From CAVZMI01 sp050011775 (GTDB lineage: Bacteria; Bacteroidota; Ignavibacteria; UBA10030; CAVZMI01), in assembly GCA_050011775.1 (NCBI GenBank), contig JBEKIL010000004.1:62001-126000 (forward strand): a DNA stretch of 64,000 nucleotides, given 5' to 3'. Position numbers and translations under genes: made by a program. Positions 44,352 through 53,331 of the stretch are shown in pieces (positions within the stretch are counted from its first letter, which is position 1; every line of letters starts with the position of its first letter). The notes beneath the pieces were generated by a model. It made no database searches. It had not been told where the DNA came from and saw only the letters and a list, made by a program, of their open reading frames with translations.

Positions 44352-44690
44352 TCATTTCCGGAAATGTGAATTTGCAGCCGATAATTCACCGATGGATTTC
44401 TCCGGAAGTATTTTCTTTGCCCGTTCAAGCAGTACATCTTCGGCCTCGACACGGTTTGGATCGGGAACACAGCAATCTACCGGGCAGACAGCAGCACACT
44501 GCTCTGTATCGGCATGACCAACGCATTCTGTGCATTTATCCGGAACGATATAATAAAAATCGTTGGAGAGTGCATCGTTCATCGCGCCATTCAATTCCCA
44601 TTGTACGCCGCCTGCATATATCGCAGTGTTTGGACACTCAGGCTCGCATGCTCCGCAGTTTATGCACTCCTCAGTGATCATCGTTGCCAT
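44352..44690 (-). CDS. 2x[4Fe-4S] ferredoxin (YfhL/Alvin type)
   Basis: 112 residues. The first cluster motif CINCGACEPECP starts at residue 9. The second is split by an insertion (CTECVGHADTEQCAAVCPVDCC), a layout shared with YfhL and Allochromatium-type ferredoxins, which have one very low-potential cluster. A C-terminal tail of about 35 residues (VEAEDVLLERAKKIL...) extends beyond the core. AAGGAG precedes the ATG. It could take electrons from the oxidoreductases at 19.5-25 kb, though nothing in the sequence proves a specific partner. Confidence 0.93.
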   Translation of the reverse strand: MATMITEECINCGACEPECPNTAIYAGGVQWELNGAMNDALSNDFYYIVPDKCTECVGHADTEQCAAVCPVDCCVPDPNRVEAEDVLLERAKKILPEKSIGELSAANSHFRK

Positions 44691-44802
44691 ATTTATTTCT
44701 CCTTAAAATATATTCGTAAAGAAACAAACTGAATAATAATAAGAAAAACCACACCCAAGTTCAAGGTATTTTTTTCAATTCTCTTATGAAAAAGCCTTAT
44801 TT

Positions 44803-47800
44803 TTAGGACTTTTCGGGGCGTATATTAAAATATTTTGCCTGAGGATGATGGACAATTATTGCACTTGTCGATTGTTCCGGAACGATCTGGAATTCCTCCG
44901 TCAACGACACTCCGATCCTTTCCGGACAAAGCAGTTCAAAGAGCTTCGTTTGGTCCTCGAGATTCGGACAGGCGGGATATCCAAAGCTGTACCGCGAGCC
45001 CTGATATCCCTGACTGAATAATTTCTTCATATCTGCCGCATCATTTCCGGCGATACCAAGGTCCTGACGGATAACCTTGTGCCAGAATTCGGCCAATGCC
45101 TCGGCCGACTCGACGCCCAGACCGTGAAAGAACAAGTAGTCACGATAATCGCCTGCATCATAGAGAGTTTTTGCAAACTCGGATGCCTTGCTTCCCATTG
45201 TCACGAGCTGTAGTGCAACGACGTCCTGTTTTCCAGATTCGACCGGAAGAAAGAAATCCGAAATGCACAGGAATCGATCATCCGACTGCCGCGGGAATGT
45301 AAATCGAAGCCTCTCGTTCACTCCACCCTCATCATAAACAATAAGATCGTTTCCATCGCTGTTACATGGAAAATAACCGTAGACGACCTTTGGCTGAAGA
45401 AGTTTTTCTCGATCCGCCCGTGCTTTCCATTCGTGCAACGCAGGGCGTACTGAGTCATCCAGGAATTTCTCGAACTCGGGGATTGATAGCTTCCCCCTCC
45501 TAAACTGCCATTGCCCTTTCACCAGAGCAGTTTCGTTGATGTATCGATATACCTCGGTCAATGGAATATCATCGACCACACGAACGCCATAAAAAGGAGC
45601 GTCTGGAATTTTCTCGAGCACCCTTACATATGTACTGCGCTGTGCAGTTTGTCTCTGCGTGCTTTTATCAGGTATCTCTTTCAATATTTTGTTCTCTGTC
45701 GTTTTTCGCGCGATAGTTCCAATATCACGAGGCGTCTTGTCCAGACTACCCTGTACTACATGTTCCATAAATCGCAGGCCGTCGAAGGCATCATTTGCGT
45801 ATTCAACGTAGCCATTGTAAACCGATCGAAGATTTTCTTCGACATAACGGCGCGTCAATGCCGCCCCTCCAAGGACGACCGGTACTTCTATCCGCCGCTC
45901 ATTAAGCACTTCGAGATTTTCCTTCATGATGAGTGTCGATTTCACCAGCAATCCGCTCATTCCGATGGCGTTTGCTTTATGCTCTTCGACGCTTCGCAAT
46001 ATATTCTCAACCGGTTGTTTGATTCCGAGATTGATGACCTTGTAGCCATTGTTGGTCAGAATAATATCAACGAGATTCTTACCGATATCATGTACATCGC
46101 CTTTCACCGTGGCAAGAACAAGTATTCCCTTGTTCGTCGATTCGGATTTTTCCATAAATTGTTCGAGATAAGCGACAGCCGTCTTCATTACCTCGGCCGA
46201 TTGAAGAACAAAAGGAAGCTGCATTTCACCTCGCCCGAAAAGATCGCCGACCACCTTCATTCCATCGAGGAGAATCGTATTAATAATCTCCAACGGCTTG
46301 TACCGACGGAGCGCGTTATCAAGATCAGCCTGAATATCAACCTTATCGCCGTCGATAATTCGCCGTTTTAATATCTCCTCAATCGTCCCGACTGAACGAA
46401 CGACGTGTTCTTTCGGTACGGTAGACTTCCTGGTGTAGAATTCCATTATCGCCTTGAGCGGATCTAATTCCGGAGTACGTTCATCGAAGATCAATTTCCG
46501 ACAGAGTTCAAGTCCCTCCTTTTCGATTTTATAGAGAGGAAGGATTTTCTGCGCGTTCACGATTGCCATATCGAGACCGGTTTCAATGGCATAATGTAGA
46601 AAAACACTGTTGATGATCTGCCGCGCCTGGGGGGCCAGACCGAATGAGATGTTGCTGACTCCAAGAAGAGTCCGCACATTCGGGAATTCCTTTTTGATCA
46701 GACGGATCCCTTCGATGGTCTCGAGACCGGCTTTTCTGAATTCCTCATCGCCCGATCCGAGTGTTAATGTCAGCGTATCGAAGATCAGGTCCTCTTCCGG
46801 CAGGCCATATTTTTTCGTGACGATATCATGAATATGCCGTGCAATTGCAAGCTTTTTCTGTGCCGTTTTTGCCATACCATCTTCATCAATTGTCAGGGCA
46901 ACAACAGCAGCACCATACTTTTTACAGAGCGGGACGATCTTCGCGATCCGTTCCTCACCGTCTTCACAATTGATTGAATTAACGATTGGCTTTCCGGCAA
47001 TCAGCTTCAACGCCTCTTCGACAACCTGCCATTCGGTAGAGTCGATCATTAGCGGCACTAAAACCTGCGTATTGAACCGTTTGATAATTTCGTGCATATC
47101 CCGGACTTCATCGCGGCCAGCATAGGCAGCGCAGACGTCAAGGATATGTGCCCCTTCGCGGACCTGTTCCTTCGCCATCGCAACTATGCCGTCGTAGTCC
47201 TCGGCCTGCAATAACTCACGGAATTTCTTGCTGCCGTTGGCATTCGTCCGCTCACCGACGATCACCGGCGGCGGTTCGATATGTGTTGTTGCAATTGAAT
47301 ACAAACTCGCTACTGATGGTACAAAATCGACCGTCCGTTGATACATTGTCGTATCACGTACAGCTTCGACCAGGGCGTGAATATGCTCGGGCGTTGTGCC
47401 ACAGCACCCGCCGACAATCTGCACACCGAGATCGCGCACAAAATGTCCGAGCGACGAGGCAAGCTCATCCGGCGTAAGATTATAATGAGCTCTTCCTCCA
47501 ATATTCTCCGGCATACCGGCATTTGGCATGACGAACACTGGTTTCGGACTCGCCCCGCAGAGATAGCGCACGTTCTCGGACATTTCTTTCGGTCCGGTCG
47601 CGCAGTTCATTCCTATAATATTGACGGGAAAACTCATGAGCGTTGTAAGCGCAGCGTTGATTTCGGTCCCGAGAAGCATCGTACCGGTCGATTCAATTGT
47701 GATAGAGGAAATGACCGGTACGGAACGGCCCGCCTGCCGGAAATATTCGAAGATCGCCACAAGTGCCGCTTTCGCTTGAAGAAGATCCTGACAGGTCTCA

Positions 47801-48276
47801 ACCGAAAGAAGATCCACTCCTCCATCCATCAATCCACGAACCTGATCGTAAAACGAATTTTTCATATCCGCGAAGGAAATATGTTGAAGTGACGGTAGCT
47901 TTGTCGTCGGTCCGATCGATCCGGCAACATACCGCGGATAAGATTCAGATGAGTAGTGAGTTGCGATTCTTTTTGCGATTCTCGCAGCTTCGCGATTTAA
48001 CTCGTAGGATTTGTCTTGAAGTCCGTACTCAGCCAAAACAATGCTCGCGCCGCCGAATGTATCGGTTTCAATAACATCACAGCCGGCTTCAAGAAAATCG
48101 ACGTGCACTTTTTCGACAGCCGACGGTTTTGAGAAGACGAGGTTTTCATTACAGCCGTTAAGGTGCTCACCGCCGAAATCGGCCGCGTTCAGGTTCTGTC
48201 GCTGTATACTCGTACCCGTTGCTCCATCGAACACGATGACGCGATTCTGGAGTCTATGTAAGAAGGATTCAGGCAT
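44803..48276 (-). CDS. metH: cobalamin-dependent methionine synthase
   Basis: 1157 residues, all four MetH modules present. The homocysteine-binding domain (about 1-320) has the zinc cysteines (GMNCATGP and VGGCCGTTPEHI). The methyltetrahydrofolate domain (about 335-600) starts VIVGERTNANGSKKFRE. The cap and cobalamin-binding domain (about 640-880) has the lower-ligand motif KGDVHDIGKNLV. The C-terminal reactivation domain has RYSFGYPACPNLEDQ for AdoMet. It transfers methyl from methyl-THF to homocysteine through cobalamin. The ATG at 48276 has no good ribosome binding site. No SAM or cobalamin riboswitch was found upstream. Slightly shorter than the E. coli enzyme (1227). Confidence 0.97.
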   Translation of the reverse strand: MPESFLHRLQNRVIVFDGATGTSIQRQNLNAADFGGEHLNGCNENLVFSKPSAVEKVHVDFLEAGCDVIETDTFGGASIVLAEYGLQDKSYELNREAARIAKRIATHYSSESYPRYVAGSIGPTTKLPSLQHISFADMKNSFYDQVRGLMDGGVDLLSVETCQDLLQAKAALVAIFEYFRQAGRSVPVISSITIESTGTMLLGTEINAALTTLMSFPVNIIGMNCATGPKEMSENVRYLCGASPKPVFVMPNAGMPENIGGRAHYNLTPDELASSLGHFVRDLGVQIVGGCCGTTPEHIHALVEAVRDTTMYQRTVDFVPSVASLYSIATTHIEPPPVIVGERTNANGSKKFRELLQAEDYDGIVAMAKEQVREGAHILDVCAAYAGRDEVRDMHEIIKRFNTQVLVPLMIDSTEWQVVEEALKLIAGKPIVNSINCEDGEERIAKIVPLCKKYGAAVVALTIDEDGMAKTAQKKLAIARHIHDIVTKKYGLPEEDLIFDTLTLTLGSGDEEFRKAGLETIEGIRLIKKEFPNVRTLLGVSNISFGLAPQARQIINSVFLHYAIETGLDMAIVNAQKILPLYKIEKEGLELCRKLIFDERTPELDPLKAIMEFYTRKSTVPKEHVVRSVGTIEEILKRRIIDGDKVDIQADLDNALRRYKPLEIINTILLDGMKVVGDLFGRGEMQLPFVLQSAEVMKTAVAYLEQFMEKSESTNKGILVLATVKGDVHDIGKNLVDIILTNNGYKVINLGIKQPVENILRSVEEHKANAIGMSGLLVKSTLIMKENLEVLNERRIEVPVVLGGAALTRRYVEENLRSVYNGYVEYANDAFDGLRFMEHVVQGSLDKTPRDIGTIARKTTENKILKEIPDKSTQRQTAQRSTYVRVLEKIPDAPFYGVRVVDDIPLTEVYRYINETALVKGQWQFRRGKLSIPEFEKFLDDSVRPALHEWKARADREKLLQPKVVYGYFPCNSDGNDLIVYDEGGVNERLRFTFPRQSDDRFLCISDFFLPVESGKQDVVALQLVTMGSKASEFAKTLYDAGDYRDYLFFHGLGVESAEALAEFWHKVIRQDLGIAGNDAADMKKLFSQGYQGSRYSFGYPACPNLEDQTKLFELLCPERIGVSLTEEFQIVPEQSTSAIIVHHPQAKYFNIRPEKS

Positions 48277-48490
48277 TAAAATAATGATTTTGTACCAATT
48301 TCGGTGTTTAATACACTATTATTCTAAGGTTATATAATCTTCAATCAATTCAGACTCATAAAGATACAATAATAACCCAAGAGAGCGTGAAATAATTCCA
48401 TTATATGATCATAAAAATATACAAAAAAATGCAGCGCCTAGCAAAAAGGTCTGAATGATATCTAATTGTAGATCTTTAAGATCTATTTAA

Positions 48491-48530
48491 AACAAAAAAT
48501 CCCAATTTGTCTTTCCGGTAAGAAAGGGAT
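48491..48530 (-). terminator. terminator-like hairpin upstream of metH
   Basis: On the minus strand ATCCC pairs with GGGAT around an inner CTTTC/GAAA stem and runs into TTTTTTGTTTT. It is placed to end a minus-strand transcript coming from the 48.6-49.0 kb area, before metH. Confidence 0.55.
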
Positions 48531-48619
48531 AGAAAGTAGCACTTTAGATGCTGTCTCTTAAATCGAAGTTTTGGCTATGAGAAAATAATGAATTCTTTTA
48601 TTACCGATTTAAGACATAA

Positions 48620-48830
48620 ATTGAAAAGAAAAGTCCACGTGGCATGCACCAACAAACAACACTCTGCCCTCTTCCGGATTGACAGGACTTCAACGGTGAG
48701 GGCAAAATCGGAATCACTTCTTTTCTGGCTGAGGAGACAGGTCTATACTCCTGAAGAACAACAGGTGAGAGGCTTATATCTCCCATAGAACCAATCACAC
48801 TACTAAACCGCAGGCGAAAGATCCTGCGGC
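48620..48830. ncRNA. candidate structured RNA or leader, strand uncertain
   Basis: Segment with several hairpins in a row. GCCCTC (48666-48671) pairs with GAGGGC (48698-48703) and is extended inwards by CCG/CGG and TTGA/TCAA. AGGAG pairs with CTCCT near 48731-48752. GAGA pairs with TCTC near 48768-48782. CCGCAGG (48808-48814) pairs with CCTGCGG (48823-48829). On the minus strand a terminator follows at 48491-48530, favouring a minus-strand transcript. No match to tmRNA, RNase P, 4.5S or cobalamin/SAM riboswitch core motifs was recognised, so identity is unknown and it could be a decayed element. Confidence 0.3.
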
Positions 48831-48843
48831 AAAGAAGTACTTC

Positions 48844-48990
48844 TTAACTTGCTTCGAATTCTTCTTCGAAGATCTCATCGAGTGTCGGATATCCAACTGT
48901 TGCTTTTTGTTCCTTTTTCATATTGCTCATTATTAAAGCAACAGGAATAGCAACCGCTGCGATGATCCCCACCAACTTCAAGATTTTCAT
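48844..48990 (-). CDS. small single-pass membrane protein (48 aa)
   Basis: 48 residues from the ATG at 48990, which follows AAAGGGG. The open frame continues upstream to 49077, but that part is unlikely. MKILKLVGIIAAVAIPVALI is a membrane helix, followed by a basic patch (MKKEQK) and an acidic tail (LDEIFEEEFEAS). I do not recognise a family. It follows the TonB receptor gene on the same strand and may be its co-transcribed partner. A CCGCAGG/CCTGCGG hairpin lies just behind its stop. Confidence 0.6.
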   Translation of the reverse strand: MKILKLVGIIAAVAIPVALIMSNMKKEQKATVGYPTLDEIFEEEFEAS

Positions 48991-49073
48991 AACATCCCCT
49001 TTCTGAGGAATCCTCCTCAACACTAAGGTACGAAACCCGCGGGGATGCCACAAGTTAATTCTTATTAATGAAA

Positions 49074-50966
49074 TCACTTTAATCTAAGCTCAATCCCTCC
49101 CCGGATCCATCGACCGGGTTGCGGAACGCCAGGGATCTCCTCGTAGGCGGCATCAAAGACATTCTGCGCCGTGATATACACCCAAACCGGGTTGATTTCC
49201 TTCCGCGCACTGATGTCAATGAGGGTGTAAGACTCTCCCGAGGTACGTTCTTTCCACGTTCCGGAGATCAATGCCTTAATTTTTATCGGGAGGTCCATAA
49301 CTATCAGGCCTGAAAGGGTATGACGCGGATGATTGAGGCTGTATTTGGTCCTGTAACTGCTCCCGCGATCAATTCGCGAGGAGAGGAAAAGATAATTGAC
49401 ATTTACGTTCCGGATGGAGAGCGGGAATTCATCGTGCGACGATTGGTTCCCGGTCAACCATTCGATACCCAACTCACCTCCACGAGTTTCGGCTCCAGTA
49501 AAGTTTACAGCATGGTACTGATCACCGTCGAAGAACTGAACATAGTCGATCAGATCCCTCTGGTCTCTAAGAAATATAGCGCTGCTGATCATGAAATTTT
49601 GGATGGAAGAATTTCTGATACCGAGCTCATATGACCATCCGATCTCCGGCGACAGATTTGGATTCCCGACATTTGCCGGATCGTTATAATATAAATCCGT
49701 ATAACTCGGAGCCCGAAACGATCTGCCTGCCGATGCAAATATTTTTGTCGTTCCCATAAAAATATATCCGATGCCGATACCGGGCGAGAATTGCCGTCCG
49801 TAATCCGAATGCCAATCCTGCCGCGTTCCGATATCAAAAGAGAAAATGCTGTCGATCAAAGTCTGGAAGGTACTGAATATTGCCTGCGTTGAACGGTGAT
49901 GATTGCCCAGAGAGGTACTCGTGATCCTGTCCCAGTTCCCTTCGACGCCGAGAAGAAGGGATGTGGATTTACTGAAAGTCATCGTGCCAACGATTTCTCC
50001 GCCGGCAACATGCGTTGTGTGAGTATTCGGAGTGCTACCCGGCATATAAATGAATTCGTCATCATGGCGCCGGTAACGGACTTTTGGCTGAAGAAGCAGC
50101 GATCCCGCAGTAATTTCTGTCCCCAGCGTAATCCAGCCGACGGCTGTTTTTTCCTTCGATGCCGCATTTCGTCCCGGCGAGTAAAAATCAAATGCTCCGA
50201 ATTTCTTTTTCGTATAGCCGCCGAGAAGGGTATAATTCCCGATTGGAAAATTCAACTCGTTGTTCGTGGTCATATTCCAGATAGTAAACTCAGTATCATC
50301 CCGGAATCCATCCGACTTTCTTATTTCAAATGTATTTCGCGTTTTCACTATCGTGTTATTTGTGGTGAATGATGCCGATCCTGTCAGTAATCCGTACTCC
50401 CCGCCCCCTAACCGGAGAGTGAGACTTTCATCGGTCGGACGTTTTGTAATAATATTAATGACGCCGGCATAAGCATCTGCGCCGTATTGAGCCGATGCGT
50501 GACCTTTGACAATCTCGACCCGCTCGATTTCATCGATTCCGACAGGAACATCGAATGTATGATGACCTGTTTGCGGATCGTTAAGCCGCTGACCGTCAAT
50601 AAGGATGAGATTCTGACTGAATGTCGAGCCCCTGATGCTCACATCGGTCTGAACACCGAAGACTCCGCGCGATTGAATCCCGCTAACCGATGAGTAACGC
50701 AATATTTCTTCGAGCGAGATAGGCGGCACTGCACTCATCTCTGAGGGATGGATTATTTCGTATGCTCTGTTGACGGCGGTGGTGATCGTCGGAATACGGG
50801 TCGCGGTGATCACCGTCGTGGGGAGCGTAACAACGGCTTGCTGTGAAAGAGAATCGGATGTCTGGGAATAGATAAGTGTATTATGAAAGTTGAAAAAAAA
50901 TACAACTAGAAGAAATAATACCAATCCTTTTTCAGAAATCCGTCGATCGGTACTGTGCCCCTTCAT
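49074..50966 (-). CDS. TonB-dependent outer-membrane receptor (BtuB-like)
   Basis: 630 residues from the ATG at 50966 (the open frame reaches 51050, but the signal region ISEKGLVLFLLVVFFFNF sits just inside this start). A TonB-box-like segment (TTVITATR) is followed by the plug domain (SVSGIQSRGVFGVQTDVSIRG, LILIDGQRLNDPQ, ERVEIVKGHASAQYGADAYAGVINI) and a 22-strand-type barrel ending GRWIRGGIELRLK. The short-loop architecture and size resemble BtuB-type vitamin B12 receptors. The nearby cobalamin enzymes metH and queG fit B12 uptake, but ligand specificity is inferred. No carboxypeptidase-like N-terminal domain is present, unlike SusC. Confidence 0.88.
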   Translation of the reverse strand: MKGHSTDRRISEKGLVLFLLVVFFFNFHNTLIYSQTSDSLSQQAVVTLPTTVITATRIPTITTAVNRAYEIIHPSEMSAVPPISLEEILRYSSVSGIQSRGVFGVQTDVSIRGSTFSQNLILIDGQRLNDPQTGHHTFDVPVGIDEIERVEIVKGHASAQYGADAYAGVINIITKRPTDESLTLRLGGGEYGLLTGSASFTTNNTIVKTRNTFEIRKSDGFRDDTEFTIWNMTTNNELNFPIGNYTLLGGYTKKKFGAFDFYSPGRNAASKEKTAVGWITLGTEITAGSLLLQPKVRYRRHDDEFIYMPGSTPNTHTTHVAGGEIVGTMTFSKSTSLLLGVEGNWDRITSTSLGNHHRSTQAIFSTFQTLIDSIFSFDIGTRQDWHSDYGRQFSPGIGIGYIFMGTTKIFASAGRSFRAPSYTDLYYNDPANVGNPNLSPEIGWSYELGIRNSSIQNFMISSAIFLRDQRDLIDYVQFFDGDQYHAVNFTGAETRGGELGIEWLTGNQSSHDEFPLSIRNVNVNYLFLSSRIDRGSSYRTKYSLNHPRHTLSGLIVMDLPIKIKALISGTWKERTSGESYTLIDISARKEINPVWVYITAQNVFDAAYEEIPGVPQPGRWIRGGIELRLK

Positions 50967-51000
50967 AAATAAGTAAAAATTATGATAGGAGCACCGCCAA

Positions 51001-51035
51001 AAAGGACACAGAGAATCTACAGAGGACACAGAGTA
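51001..51035. repeat. short copies of the GGACACAGAG element
   Basis: Two direct copies of a GGACACAGAG-containing stretch lie between the receptor and rdgB genes. The same word ends the long palindrome at 51673-51799, so this looks like a fragment of that element. Confidence 0.5.
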
Positions 51036-51052
51036 TGAAATTCTTCTCATTA

Positions 51053-51646
51053 TTATTCAAGTGTTAATAATATTTCTTTCATTCGAGCGAGGGCTTTTGA
51101 GCGGTGGCTTAGAGAGTTTTTCATATCGGTGCTCATCTCGGCATATGTCTGTGTGTATCCATTCGGGACAAAAATAGGATCGTAGCCGAATCCGTTTCTC
51201 CCACGGGAATATTCGATGATCACTCCTTCGACAATTCCTTCGACACTTCTTTCATATCCCGGCCCGACAAGTGCGAGGACAGTCCGAAACTGTGCTTGAC
51301 GGCGGCGAGGCGGCACTCCTTTTAACACTTTTAAAAGCTTCCGGTTATTATCATCGTAGCTGCACCTTTCTCCGGCGAAGCGCGAGGAATATATACCCGG
51401 TTGTTTATTCAGATACAGCACCTCAAGGCCAGAATCATCGGCAAGCGCCGGTATGCCGGTCGATTGAAAAACGACCCGCGCTTTCTTCAGGGCATTTCCT
51501 TCAAGAGTCGGCTGGTCTTCCTCCACTTCAGACAGATAAGGGAAATCTTCCAGGCTCTTCACGGCAATTCCGCTTCCAGAAAGCATCGCCTCCAGTTCCT
51601 TGATTTTATGGAGATTTCGGGTTGCAAGGATTATTTGATCGATCAT
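51053..51646 (-). CDS. rdgB: XTP/dITP diphosphatase (non-canonical purine NTP pyrophosphatase)
   Basis: 197 residues, the normal size of the RdgB/HAM1 family. It hydrolyses dITP, XTP and related triphosphates to monophosphates, keeping deaminated purines out of nucleic acids. LATRNLHKIKELEAML at the N terminus binds substrate phosphate, ALADDSGLEVLYLNKQPGIYSSRFAG holds the metal-binding Asp residues, and GFGYDPIFVPNG and SHRSKALARM complete the base-binding site. Cytoplasmic. It lies between the TonB receptor and radA, with repeat sequences on both sides. Confidence 0.95.
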   Translation of the reverse strand: MIDQIILATRNLHKIKELEAMLSGSGIAVKSLEDFPYLSEVEEDQPTLEGNALKKARVVFQSTGIPALADDSGLEVLYLNKQPGIYSSRFAGERCSYDDNNRKLLKVLKGVPPRRRQAQFRTVLALVGPGYERSVEGIVEGVIIEYSRGRNGFGYDPIFVPNGYTQTYAEMSTDMKNSLSHRSKALARMKEILLTLE

Positions 51647-51672
51647 CTGTGCCTTTTATCAATTGAATGTTA

Positions 51673-51799
51673 CACTGTGTCCTCTGCAGACAGAACTATA
51701 TTAGTTCTCTGTGAACTCTGTGGTTATTCTTTTTCGTCCATAATTATAACCACGGAGTCCTCAGAGAATTTAGAATTCTTATTAAGAGGACACAGAGTG
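51673..51799. repeat. 127-bp imperfect palindrome, MITE-like
   Basis: The region between the radA stop and the rdgB start is a near-complete inverted repeat. The left arm begins CACTGTGTCCTCT and runs to GAACTCTGTGGTTAT. The right arm runs from ATAACCACGGAGTCCTC to AGAGGACACAGAGTG. Arms of about 55 bases match with a few mismatches and small gaps around a T-rich centre. A fragment of the same element lies at 51001-51035. This is the pattern of a non-autonomous miniature element or an intergenic palindrome family. It could also end radA transcription. Confidence 0.65.
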
Positions 51800-51805
51800 A
51801 AGGGC

Positions 51806-53161
51806 TTAAGAAAGAATTGATTTAATTGCTTCTTCCACACTTTCGACAGGAATGATCTCGATTTCGCCGTTCATCTTCATTCCCTTCACATTATTTTTCG
51901 GAATGACGATCCGCTTAAATCCTAGCTTTCCGGCCTCCTGCACACGTTTTTCGATCTGGCTGATGGTGCGGATTTCGCCGCCAAGCCCCACCTCCCCCAC
52001 CACCACCGATGACGAATCAGTTGGGATATCCCGAAGACTCGAAACGATCGCAACGGCAATTCCAAGATCGACAGCTGGTTCATCGACTTTGACACCTCCC
52101 GCGATATTCACAAAAACGTCGTAACTGCCGATATTGAGGCCGACACGCTTTTCGAGCACTGCCAGCAGCAATTGAAGACGTTTTGTATCGAATCCGGCCG
52201 ATGTCCGCTGGGGCATTCCATAACTCGTCGGTGAGACAAGGGCTTGAACTTCCAACAAAATCGGGCGTGTTCCTTCGATACTGGCTACGACAGTAGAGCC
52301 TGACACACCATAATTCCGCTCTGCGAGAAGCACTTCCGATGGGTTTTTTACCTCACGCAGTCCGCTATCGCGCATCTCAAAAATACCGATTTCGTTCGTG
52401 GATCCAAATCGATTTTTCATGGACCTGAGGATGCGGTATGAATAATGATGTTCTCCTTCAAATTGCAGGACAGTATCGACCATATGCTCGACGACCCGCG
52501 GACCGGCAATTACGCCTTCTTTTGTCACATGGCCGACCAGAAATACCGGGATTTCTTCGGTTTTAGCTATTCGCATGATCATTGCAGTCGATTCACGAAC
52601 CTGACTGATCGAGCCGGGCGCGCTTTCGAGCTCCGGCCGGTACATTGTTTGTATCGAATCTATAACAATGAGATTTGGCTTCAATTTTAGTATACACTCC
52701 GAAACGACATCGAGATTTGTTTCTGCAAGCAGTTGGATCGTCTGGACGGATGAAATTTTCAACCGTTCAGCCCGAAGCTTAATCTGTTTTGCCGATTCTT
52801 CACCCGTTACATAAAGTACCGTACCAGGAATTTTCGCAGCGACTTGCATCATGAGCGTCGATTTCCCTATTCCGGGATCGCCTCCCACCAATATCACAGA
52901 TCCGCGGACAATTCCTCCGCCCAACACGCGGTCGAATTCTTCAAGGCGAGTCAGGATTCTTTTTTCTTCAACGGTATCCACATCACTCAACGGAACCGGT
53001 TTCCCCCCGCTGCTTGAGAGACTCCCCTTTTTACTTTTAGCTTCGTGATGGATTATTTCTTCGACGTACGTATTCCATTCGCCGCACGCGGGACATCGTC
53101 CGAGCCAACGAGGTGATGAAGAGCCGCAAGACTGGCAAACGTATTTCGATTTAGGCTGCAT
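51806..53161 (-). CDS. radA: DNA repair protein RadA
   Basis: 451 residues, standard length. An N-terminal C4 zinc finger (C9, C12, C23, C26; CQSCGSSSPRWLGRCPACGEW region) is followed by the RecA-like ATPase with Walker A GGDPGIGKST (93-102) and Walker B LIVIDSIQTM. The RadA-specific KNRFG motif (MKNRFGSTNEIGIF) is present, and a Lon-like C-terminal domain ends with GEVGLGGEIRTISQIEKRVQEA. RadA promotes branch migration of recombination intermediates. It is the last gene of the long minus-strand block, with the repeat-rich accessory region starting just upstream. Confidence 0.96.
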   Translation of the reverse strand: MQPKSKYVCQSCGSSSPRWLGRCPACGEWNTYVEEIIHHEAKSKKGSLSSSGGKPVPLSDVDTVEEKRILTRLEEFDRVLGGGIVRGSVILVGGDPGIGKSTLMMQVAAKIPGTVLYVTGEESAKQIKLRAERLKISSVQTIQLLAETNLDVVSECILKLKPNLIVIDSIQTMYRPELESAPGSISQVRESTAMIMRIAKTEEIPVFLVGHVTKEGVIAGPRVVEHMVDTVLQFEGEHHYSYRILRSMKNRFGSTNEIGIFEMRDSGLREVKNPSEVLLAERNYGVSGSTVVASIEGTRPILLEVQALVSPTSYGMPQRTSAGFDTKRLQLLLAVLEKRVGLNIGSYDVFVNIAGGVKVDEPAVDLGIAVAIVSSLRDIPTDSSSVVVGEVGLGGEIRTISQIEKRVQEAGKLGFKRIVIPKNNVKGMKMNGEIEIIPVESVEEAIKSILS

Positions 53162-53213
53162 AGGTGGGATAATATAGGCATAGGGTTATTATGATTCAAG
53201 TGGCAAAAGAAAA

Positions 53214-53249
53214 GGTAGAGGTAAAAGTAAAGGTAGAGGTAAAGGTAAA
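53214..53249. repeat. hexamer microsatellite (GGTAGA/GGTAAA)
   Basis: Six consecutive hexamers of the form GGTAGA or GGTAAA (one AGTAAA) run without interruption. A simple array like this is prone to slippage. It lies about 50 bp upstream of the radA start. Confidence 0.8.
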
Positions 53250-53331
53250 GGGATTTTTAAAGAATACTCTTTTTACCTGCCTGTCATAATTGCATTTTCC
53301 GATGTAATTCCTTACGTTGAGTCCATCAATA

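Larger units (their letters stand above)
48277..48843. other. intergenic region upstream of metH with hairpin-rich core
   Basis: The first 200 bases are AT-rich and hold a terminator-like hairpin (48491-48530). The middle (about 48620-48830) is visibly more GC-rich and contains several paired segments described separately. Short open frames exist on both strands here but have no coding features. No known riboswitch consensus could be matched. Confidence 0.45.

Noticed and set aside
48588..48788. 66-codon plus-strand open frame
   Set aside because: No ribosome binding site, no family resemblance, and it overlaps the hairpin-rich segment, so it is probably non-coding.
48277..48843. Cobalamin or SAM riboswitch upstream of metH
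   Set aside because: A stretch near 48727-48743 on the plus strand faintly resembles a B12 box, but it is on the wrong strand for metH and the other conserved elements are absent. The SAM-I core was not found on the minus strand.
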